Shown here: one piece after another, positions 16,429-20,441 of the stretch
How positions within the stretch are numbered: position 1 is the stretch's first letter
Layout of the letters: every line of letters begins with the position of its first letter
IMG/VR virus record: IMGVR_UViG_3300031227_000515
Span: 1-21,127 of that record
Direction: 5' to 3' (one strand)
Source: a virus
DNA: 21,127 nt
Program-made: the position numbers and the translations under genes
The notes under the pieces: generated by a model
What the model saw: only the letters and a program-made list of their open reading frames with translations
The model's database searches: none
Told to the model about the DNA's origin: nothing

Positions 16429-17112
16429 CTAGTATCTCTCGATCACCTTTTTGATCGTCCGTGGTCGCCACGCTTTCCCCCTGCGAAACTCTGGCATACA
16501 ATTATCCATGATCCGAGCAATCATGTATGGTTTATTCCCCTCTTTGTATAGTTCCATGATACGGGCAACTGCTGGTGCCTCGCTACTGTTGGGCACCAAC
16601 CGATCAGGGTTTGTGGGGTCTATCATGGTCCCAAACGGCGGAATGGAACTCATCTTTTTCCCAGCGCGCTGATGCTGGTGCATGGCGTCCTTGGTCCGTT
16701 GACTGATTTGCTTGCGTTCGAGCTCTGCAACTGCATCCATGATCTGGCGGACGAAAAGCACAGTCGGGTCGTTCTCGTCCCCCTCTATGTCTCCGGACAC
16801 CGCCACAATGGACGCACCCGCTTGCTTCACTTGCCGCCTAGTAAGCTCGGCGAGCATAACGTCACGGGCTATTCGGTCGCGCTTGTAGACCAGCAGAATG
16901 CTCCCCTTGCCTAGCATCGAAATCGCCTTGGCAAGCCCCGGACGGTTTGCGTCTTTGCCGCTCTTGGCCTTGTCCTCGGTAACGGCGACGATATACCAGC
17001 CCTGTTCAGCTGCATACCTACCGCATTGTGCGGCCTGGGTCTCGCAGCTCTCGCTCTCGTCCGAGTTTCGGCGAGGACTGAATCTTGTGTAGATTACGCA
17101 TTGGTCCTTCAT
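16429..17112 (-). CDS. Serine recombinase (resolvase/integrase family), 227 aa
   Basis: ATG at 17112 on the minus strand with AAGGAG 7 nt upstream; it overlaps the stop of the 49-aa gene (ATGA). The catalytic domain is clear: YTRFSPRR with R10 and S12, GKDANRPGL, and VYKRDRIARD with D79, R80 and R83, followed by the long E-helix region (ELERKQISQRTKDAM). The C-terminus carries the start of a recombinase DNA-binding region (AVARIMELYKEGNKPYMIA, WRPRTIKKVIERY) but stops there. It lacks the zinc ribbon and coiled coil of large integrases, which are usually about 450-550 aa. It is either a naturally short resolvase-type enzyme or a truncated integrase. It would catalyse site-specific recombination; no att site was identified in the window. 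Confidence 0.88.
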   Translation of the reverse strand: MKDQCVIYTRFSPRRNSDESESCETQAAQCGRYAAEQGWYIVAVTEDKAKSGKDANRPGLAKAISMLGKGSILLVYKRDRIARDVMLAELTRRQVKQAGASIVAVSGDIEGDENDPTVLFVRQIMDAVAELERKQISQRTKDAMHQHQRAGKKMSSIPPFGTMIDPTNPDRLVPNSSEAPAVARIMELYKEGNKPYMIARIMDNCMPEFRRGKAWRPRTIKKVIERY

Positions 17113-17258
17113 TTTGTCTCCTTCGCGTCTCTGAGTATCTGGCGGATCTCTCGCAGGTCACTGCGGATCTTGGCGTAACTGTGCGTCCCGTGCGCCAGTG
17201 CGGACGTGCAGCGTGTGATAGCACGGGATATGACATTAGACTGTTCTGTACGCTTCAT
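17109..17258 (-). CDS. Small basic protein, 49 aa, unknown
   Basis: ATG at 17258 (minus) has GGAGG at 17265-17269; the open frame upstream to 17330 lacks such a site, so the short form is chosen. Its TGA overlaps the recombinase ATG, implying coupled translation. The product (MKRTEQSNVISRAITRCTSA at the start; a KIRSDLREIRQILRDAK helix at the end) is basic and helical. Small proteins directly upstream of phage recombinases are sometimes regulators or excision factors; nothing here proves that. Confidence 0.6.
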   Translation of the reverse strand: MKRTEQSNVISRAITRCTSALAHGTHSYAKIRSDLREIRQILRDAKETK

Positions 17259-17260
17259 TA

Positions 17261-17431
17261 TCAGCCTCCAAACTTCTGGATCAGAGCCAGGGCGCCGCAC
17301 ACTGCTATTCCGAGCAGGGATAGCAGGCAAACTACGCCAGCAAATACGTTTACGTCATCACTTTCCACTTTCCCACAGTCATCGCAGATGTCGTTGTGGG
17401 TTTCTCTCGCGCAATATGGACAGATTTTCAT
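17261..17431 (-). CDS. Zinc-ribbon membrane microprotein, 56 aa
   Basis: ATG at 17431 (minus) is preceded by ACCAGGAGAAAGACG, the shared minus-strand ribosome-binding site. A longer frame upstream has no such site. The N-terminus is CPYCARETHNDICDDCG (two CxxC pairs, zinc ribbon), then a short acidic link. One hydrophobic helix follows (VFAGVVCLLSLLGIAVCGAL), with a short tail IQKFGG. The design suggests a membrane-anchored zinc-ribbon. No family is recognised. The stop lies 2 nt before the next start, so the gene is in the same operon. Confidence 0.65.
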   Translation of the reverse strand: MKICPYCARETHNDICDDCGKVESDDVNVFAGVVCLLSLLGIAVCGALALIQKFGG

Positions 17432-17455
17432 CGTCTTTCTCCTGGTTCGGGGTCT

Positions 17456-17526
17456 GGACACAGTAACCTGCTCAATGCCGCCCTCGAACGCATCCGAGAG
17501 CGGGGAGGAGGAGGCTAGGCAAACGG
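17456..17526. repeat. 71-bp perfect direct repeat, copy 1
   Basis: Identical to 18122-18192 over all 71 bases; it diverges one base beyond each end. Copy 1 holds the last codons (PFA and stop) of the Ala-rich gene and the spacer before the next start. It marks a tandem gene-plus-spacer duplication. Confidence 0.97.
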
Positions 17527-18096
17527 ATTTAATCCAACCAGCTCGCGGATCGCGTCTGCCTGCCATTTGCGTTCAGCAGCATCAGCAGCATCAGCGGCAG
17601 CAGCGGCATAAACAGCGGCAAGAGCAGTAGCAGGGGCATCAGCGGCAGCAGCGGCATAAGCAACATCAGCAGCAGCATAAGCGGCATCAGCAGCGGCAAA
17701 AGCAGCGGCATAAGCATCAGCAGCAGCGGCAAAAGCAACATCAGCAGCGGCAAAAGCAGCGGCATAAGCAACAGCAGCAGCAGCAGCAGCGGCAGCACGG
17801 GTACGCTTGCACGGTCGCATGAGATATGCGCGACCGGATTCTATCGCCTTCCGTGGCTTATCGACGGTCGGGTACTCGGTCTCATACAAAGTCAGGACGT
17901 GCTCGGCACAAACAATGGTGACTTCCACAGATAGTTTTTTGGTCACAGGCCCACGCCTACACAGCATCCACCACAGCCAGTCACCACGCTCGCAGTTCTC
18001 CCACACCTCGGCCATGGTATTGTACCGCAGCGCAAAACGGGCACCGTTTGAGCACGCGTTATGCTCTCTCAAAAACTCTTGGACTTCGCTCTTCAT
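17515..18096 (-). CDS. Ala-rich repeat protein (possible Imm5-like), 193 aa
   Basis: ATG at 18096 (minus) with ACAGGAGATAAGACG upstream; an upstream extension to 18159 lacks a site and runs into the 71-bp repeat, so it is not used. Residues 1-95 form a compact domain (FLREHNACSNGARFALRY, ENCERGDWLWWMLCRRG, then KPRKAIESGRAYL). From about 98 to 175 the protein is nearly pure Ala with spaced Tyr, Phe, Asp and Val, read from (GCN)n codons. It ends ERKWQADAIRELVGLNPFA. The R-G-D-W-x-W pattern and Ala tract recall Imm5-like or similar phage/actinobacterial hypotheticals, recalled and not searched. No function is claimed. The Ala tract is prone to length change. Confidence 0.72.
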   Translation of the reverse strand: MKSEVQEFLREHNACSNGARFALRYNTMAEVWENCERGDWLWWMLCRRGPVTKKLSVEVTIVCAEHVLTLYETEYPTVDKPRKAIESGRAYLMRPCKRTRAAAAAAAAVAYAAAFAAADVAFAAAADAYAAAFAAADAAYAAADVAYAAAAADAPATALAAVYAAAAADAADAAERKWQADAIRELVGLNPFA

Positions 18097-18121
18097 CGTC
18101 TTATCTCCTGTTCTCGTCTTG

Positions 18122-18192
18122 GGACACAGTAACCTGCTCAATGCCGCCCTCGAACGCATCCGAGAGCGGGGAGGAGGAGGCTAGGCAAACGG
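18122..18192. repeat. 71-bp perfect direct repeat, copy 2
   Basis: Second copy of 17456-17526. It sits upstream of the Ala-rich gene's ribosome-binding site and carries the 3' end (NPFA and stop) of a vanished related gene. Confidence 0.97.
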
Positions 18193-18210
18193 GTTTGCGC
18201 CAACTACTTG
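18181..18210 (-). pseudogene. 3' remnant of a second Ala-rich-type gene
   Basis: On the minus strand the last codons read QVVGANPFA then TAG, closely matching ELVGLNPFA then TAG at the end of the 17515 gene. The sequence upstream of these codons shows no Ala-rich coding, so the rest of that copy is gone. Confidence 0.6.
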
Positions 18211-18254
18211 AGTTCTCCAACCTTGACAAAAACGCGGTGAGAAAACGTGTGCAT
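18204..18254 (-). CDS. Micro-ORF, 16 aa
   Basis: ATG at 18254 (minus) is preceded by AAGGAG at about 8 nt. It reads MHTFSHRVFVKVGELK and then stops. It may be the beginning of a gene cut by the recombination that left the 71-bp repeat, or a short leader. Only the ribosome-binding site supports it. Confidence 0.25.
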   Translation of the reverse strand: MHTFSHRVFVKVGELK

Positions 18255-18293
18255 GGCGGGCTCCTTGGGTTTGGCTTGTCTGCCTCATCAGTG

Positions 18294-18337
18294 GCCGGGC
18301 AACACCCCGGCTAGACGCCCCGCAGGCGGGCGTTTTT
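18294..18337 (+). terminator. Tandem hairpins; second resembles a plus-strand terminator
   Basis: GCCGGG/CCCGGC (18294-18299, 18306-18311) is a 6-bp hairpin. It is followed by ACGCCC/GGGCGT (18315-18320, 18328-18333), whose last T begins TTTTT (18333-18337) on the plus strand. A plus-strand terminator here could stop antisense transcription entering the minus operon. The minus strand has no U-run after the stem. Confidence 0.5.
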
Positions 18338-18348
18338 GGCGTTGTGGA

Positions 18349-18684
18349 CTAGTTGCCGGAGGAGGAGAGGATCACGCCGTGGCATTCGTGCCAGTATCCC
18401 TCGCCTGTTTGCGCTTGACACAGCATTTCACTAATTGTGGCGTCGGAGACCAGCTGAGCCGCACATCCCATTTGTGAGTAGGATTGGCTGCCGCCTATAT
18501 AGGGATACATGCCTCGGCTTGTACCCGTCGAGTAGATTACATAGGTATAACCAGAAAGTGGCTTTGACGCTTTTCGCACACGCCAAACGGCAGTGCCGTA
18601 GTAGCTTGTATCGTAGCGGCGCGCTACAACTGAATCGGCGTAGAATCTCAGGTTCTGGTAGTTCTGGACGAGTGATTTTTTCAT
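18349..18684 (-). CDS. Unknown protein, 111 aa
   Basis: ATG at 18684 (minus) after GCAGGAGAAAGACG, the site shared by this operon. The product starts MKKSLVQNYQNLRFYADSV and has YYGTAVWRVRK, YVIYSTGTSRGMYPYIGG and a Ser/Gln-rich middle (SQSYSQMG), ending GVILSSSGN. It is rich in Tyr, Ser and Gly with few charges in the second half. No clear domain, signal peptide or membrane helix. Its place between the 18763 gene and the Ala-rich gene suggests the same accessory set. Function unknown. Confidence 0.65.
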   Translation of the reverse strand: MKKSLVQNYQNLRFYADSVVARRYDTSYYGTAVWRVRKASKPLSGYTYVIYSTGTSRGMYPYIGGSQSYSQMGCAAQLVSDATISEMLCQAQTGEGYWHECHGVILSSSGN

Positions 18685-18762
18685 CGTCTTTCTCCTGCTT
18701 TCTCGACTCGGTTTCGGTCTGTCTTGTCAATGCGGGGCTCTCAGGTCGCGGAGTTCAGACCC

Positions 18763-18990
18763 CTATTCGTCGTACTTCATCCATGCGCCGAGGATAGTTT
18801 TGGCGATGGATACACACAATTTGTGGGGGACGCCGTGACCATGACAGCACCATGAAGTCTCAACAATCCCAAGGGCGACACCTTCGGCGACATCTTGACC
18901 ACACTCGGCAACGTAGACTTCGAATGTCTCGAATCCGCTATCGCGGAAACCATTATTGAAGGCTTGTGTTAGTTCCTGCCGAATTGTCAT
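18763..18990 (-). CDS. Unknown small protein, 75 aa, first gene of the minus operon
   Basis: The ATG at 18990 (minus), preceded by ACCAGGAGAAAGACG, gives 75 aa; the longer frame to 19131 lacks a site and runs through the -10/-35 region, so it is rejected. The product has MTIRQELTQAFNNGFRDSG, FEVYVAECGQDVAEGVALG and a Cys/His cluster ETSWCCHGHGVPHKLC, ending AWMKYDE. No family is recognised. It is the first gene after the minus promoter and so likely the most strongly expressed of this operon. Confidence 0.65.
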   Translation of the reverse strand: MTIRQELTQAFNNGFRDSGFETFEVYVAECGQDVAEGVALGIVETSWCCHGHGVPHKLCVSIAKTILGAWMKYDE

Positions 18991-19039
18991 CGTCTTTCTC
19001 CTGGTTTGCTGCGACTCCATCGACTCAGTACTAAGGGTC

Positions 19040-19067
19040 ACAATACATGGTGCCTTGCGCTTGTCAA
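19040..19067 (-). promoter_or_regulatory. Minus-strand sigma70-like promoter
   Basis: On the minus strand, TTGACA (19062-19067) is followed after 16 nt by TATTGT (19040-19045), with the predicted start near 19033 and the first ATG at 18990. The match to consensus is strong. The phased TGTACA array lies about 47 bp upstream of the -35 box, suggesting control by a bound protein. Confidence 0.7.
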
Positions 19068-19113
19068 GGGGTGGTAGTAATCTTTTTTTGGGGCTGGGAG
19101 CAAGATCCAGCGG

Positions 19114-19152
19114 TGTACACTCAATGTACACATACTGTACATTCTATGTACA
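19114..19152. promoter_or_regulatory. Four TGTACA palindromes exactly 11 bp apart
   Basis: TGTACA occurs at 19114, 19125, 19136 and 19147, starts exactly 11 bp apart, about one helical turn, so all four face the same side of the DNA. The motif is its own reverse complement. It is probably a cooperative protein-binding site upstream of the minus promoter; the protein is not identified. Confidence 0.8.
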
Positions 19153-19154
19153 TG

Positions 19155-19328
19155 TGTGACAGTGTAGCAAATTGTGACACTTTCACAGGTGCATGACAAC
19201 GTGTGATAGCATGACAGCGGAACGAAAGTGTGACAGCGCGTGACAAACCGCTGCAAGTGGCCAAACACCAGTGTCTTATAGCAGATTGTCACACATTGTC
19301 ATACTTTGTTACAGTGTCAAAATTGTCA
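19155..19328. repeat. Opposed arrays of TGTGACA / TGTCA boxes
   Basis: Direct boxes (T/C)(G/A)TGACA have TGACA starts at 19157, 19175, 19194, 19212, 19231 and 19241, plus a TGATA variant at 19204. Inverted boxes TGTCA lie at 19287, 19297, 19315 and 19324, with a TGTTA variant at 19307. Spacings are 8-10 or 18-19 bp. A boxless stretch (19246-19286) separates the two. This resembles iteron or partition-site layouts, but the protein is unknown. Confidence 0.7.
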
Positions 19329-19439
19329 TGCTTAAAACACGTAGGATGGCTTATATTTGCTTCAAAAGAGAGGAGGCTAAGTAGAGTATGTATATGTATG
19401 ACAATGTATATTTAGTACTACTACGTTTTAAGCATGACA
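19324..19439. repeat. 19-21 bp inverted repeat enclosing an AT-rich core
   Basis: TGTCATGCTTAAAACACGTAG (written 19324-19344) is repeated inverted at 19421-19439, differing by one 2-bp gap. The last TGTCA box begins the left arm. The 76-bp core is AT-rich. The whole could form a cruciform or mark a replication or recombination site. Confidence 0.75.
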
Positions 19440-19456
19440 CGGCAAAAACATATTAG
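19388..19456 (+). CDS. Possible micro-ORF inside the inverted repeat, 22 aa
   Basis: ATG at 19388 with GAGGAGG at 19371-19377. It reads MYMYDNVYLVLLRFKHDTAK plus two residues, then TAG. It runs across the right arm of the inverted repeat. It has a good ribosome-binding site but no homology; a leader peptide is possible. Confidence 0.25.
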   Translation: MYMYDNVYLVLLRFKHDTAKTY

Positions 19457-19730
19457 TCTGTTACTAGCTAACAAATGCAGGAACGGCAAGAAGGGAGAGG
19501 GGAAGGGGTTAGTCCAGCCTGAGTTGGCCGATACCCTGCCTGAAATACCTGAATCCGGCCCACGACAGCAGGCGCAAGGGTGCCCTTGCGCCACACGCTC
19601 TACGTGCCTGAGCTGGCCTGTATGGTGCGTGGTGCAAGTAGGCTGTAGTGCTTGTCGTGTGTGCCTGTCAGTGCTCCAATGACCCTGATCTAGTGTCATT
19701 ATTCGAATGATCCCGATCTAGGATCTTTAC
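19440..19730. other. Non-coding stretch with a perfect palindrome and two operator-like dyads
   Basis: No convincing gene is seen; a plus ORF from 19434 lacks a ribosome-binding site. At 19571-19592 GGCGCAAGGG and CCCTTGCGCC form a perfect 10-bp inverted repeat around TG, without a U-run. At 19678-19700 (AATGAC...GTCATT) and 19709-19725 (GATCC...GGATC) two dyads share the core GATCTA. They may be operators for the plus genes at 19885 onward. Confidence 0.5.
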
Positions 19731-19732
19731 CA

Positions 19733-19745
19733 CCCCCCCCCCCCC
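19733..19745. repeat. Homopolymer tract, C13
   Basis: Thirteen consecutive C in the control region, between the dyads and the plus promoter. Length may vary or be miscalled by sequencing. Confidence 0.85.
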
Positions 19746-19808
19746 GATCTGTGTTGGGACTCCTATGTACCCTGCCTCCCTCCCGTGTGTGGTATTTGAG
19801 TAATCGGG

Positions 19809-19836
19809 TTGCAAAAATATATATTTCCGATATTCT
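19809..19836 (+). promoter_or_regulatory. Plus-strand promoter of the 19885 gene
   Basis: TTGCAA (19809-19814), 16-nt AT-rich spacer, TATTCT (19831-19836), 48 nt before the ATG at 19885. It aligns with the 20029 promoter through GGTTGC(A/C)AAAATATATA and TATT(C/T)TGG. An alternative reading is TTGAGT at 19796 with TATATT at 19820. Confidence 0.65.
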
Positions 19837-19884
19837 GGCCGTTGGTGGAAGCGTCTTGAATCCCAACCAACTAGGAGCCAACCA

Positions 19885-20019
19885 ATGTCCAAGACAGCAC
19901 GCGGCAAGCGGGATGGTACTGGTCCTTATCGTGGAAGTTCTCAGTCGAAGAGTTTTTCAGTTGGCAAGCGTGGCGAGAAGAGTTGCCCGAAGTCTGTGAA
20001 GAAGTCTAAGGTGAAGTAG
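19885..20019 (+). CDS. Small basic phage protein, 44 aa
   Basis: ATG at 19885 with TAGGAG at 19872-19877. It reads MSKTARGKRDGTGPYRGSSQ, continues SKSFSVGKRGEKSCPKS and ends KKSKVK. Small phage proteins with an RDGTGPYRGS-like segment and Lys-rich tail are common and of unknown role. It is strongly basic and could contact nucleic acid. It is the first gene of the right-hand plus module and has its own promoter; the next gene has a separate promoter at 20029. Confidence 0.7.
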   Translation: MSKTARGKRDGTGPYRGSSQSKSFSVGKRGEKSCPKSVKKSKVK

Positions 20020-20028
20020 CAATTCCGG

Positions 20029-20056
20029 TTGCCAAAATATATAAATAGTGTATTTT
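20029..20056 (+). promoter_or_regulatory. Plus-strand promoter, near-copy of the 19809 site
   Basis: TTGCCA (20029-20034), 16-nt spacer including AAATATATA, and TATTTT (20051-20056), 43 nt before the ATG at 20100. It aligns with the 19809 site over about 34 bp. Its leader (GAGTCGA at 20073, then ACCAGGAGAATC) matches that before 5061. Confidence 0.65.
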
Positions 20057-20099
20057 GGTTATTCAGCGTTCCGAGTCGAATCGAACCAGGAGAATCCCG

Positions 20100-20441
20100 A
20101 TGAAGTCTGCACCGCCCGTGCCGAAGCCGGCCTGCTCTGCTCTGCCATGGGGAGTGGGAGCGCCTCCTAAAGTTGATCTCCCCCCCCCCCACCCCCGACG
20201 AGGAGAACTAACAAAAAGGCTATTTCCAGGAGAGCCAGCGATATTGAACCAAACCATCCGTGGCTTGATGCTGAAAGCATATTCAAGTGGTTATCAAGCA
20301 GGGCACCACGACACCGTTGAGGGAATATTCACCGACGATCCGAGAGGAACCGACGCGGAATACTACCACGGAGATGCAGTAAACGAGGTGATTGCAGACG
20401 AGACCCGTCCTCCCACCCCCGACGCGGAGGATGAGGAATGA
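20100..20441 (+). CDS. Pro-rich N-terminus with GHHDTVEGIF module; frame depends on a C11 tract
   Basis: ATG at 20100 after ACCAGGAGAATCCCG. As written, the frame runs 113 aa: a Pro-rich start (MKSAPPVPKPACSALPWG), PPPHPRRGELTK across the C11 tract (20180-20190), then YQAGHHDTVEGIFTDD, EYYHGDAVNEVI and an acidic tail RPPTPDAEDEE. The second part closely matches the C-terminal half of the 11378 protein. If the tract lost one C, the first part would end as PPTPDEEN with TAA at 20209, resembling the real tail. The module could then start separately at TTG 20244, which has AGGAG at 20228-20232. Either one fused gene or two genes is possible. The stop overlaps the next ATG. Confidence 0.6.
   Translation: MKSAPPVPKPACSALPWGVGAPPKVDLPPPHPRRGELTKRLFPGEPAILNQTIRGLMLKAYSSGYQAGHHDTVEGIFTDDPRGTDAEYYHGDAVNEVIADETRPPTPDAEDEE
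20180..20190 (+). repeat. C11 homopolymer inside the 20100 coding frame
   Basis: Eleven C, followed by A and five more C. A one-base change would shift the reading frame downstream, so it may act as a slippage switch or be a sequencing error. CCCACCCCCGACG occurs here (20188-20200) and again at 20412-20424. Confidence 0.8.

Noticed and set aside
17529-17798. Minus ORF of nearly pure Leu/Met
   Set aside because: It is a shifted frame of the GCN-rich Ala segment, without a start signal.
19434-19682. Plus ORF of 82 aa after the inverted repeat
   Set aside because: It has no ribosome-binding site, its start lies within the inverted repeat arm, and no coherent protein features were seen.
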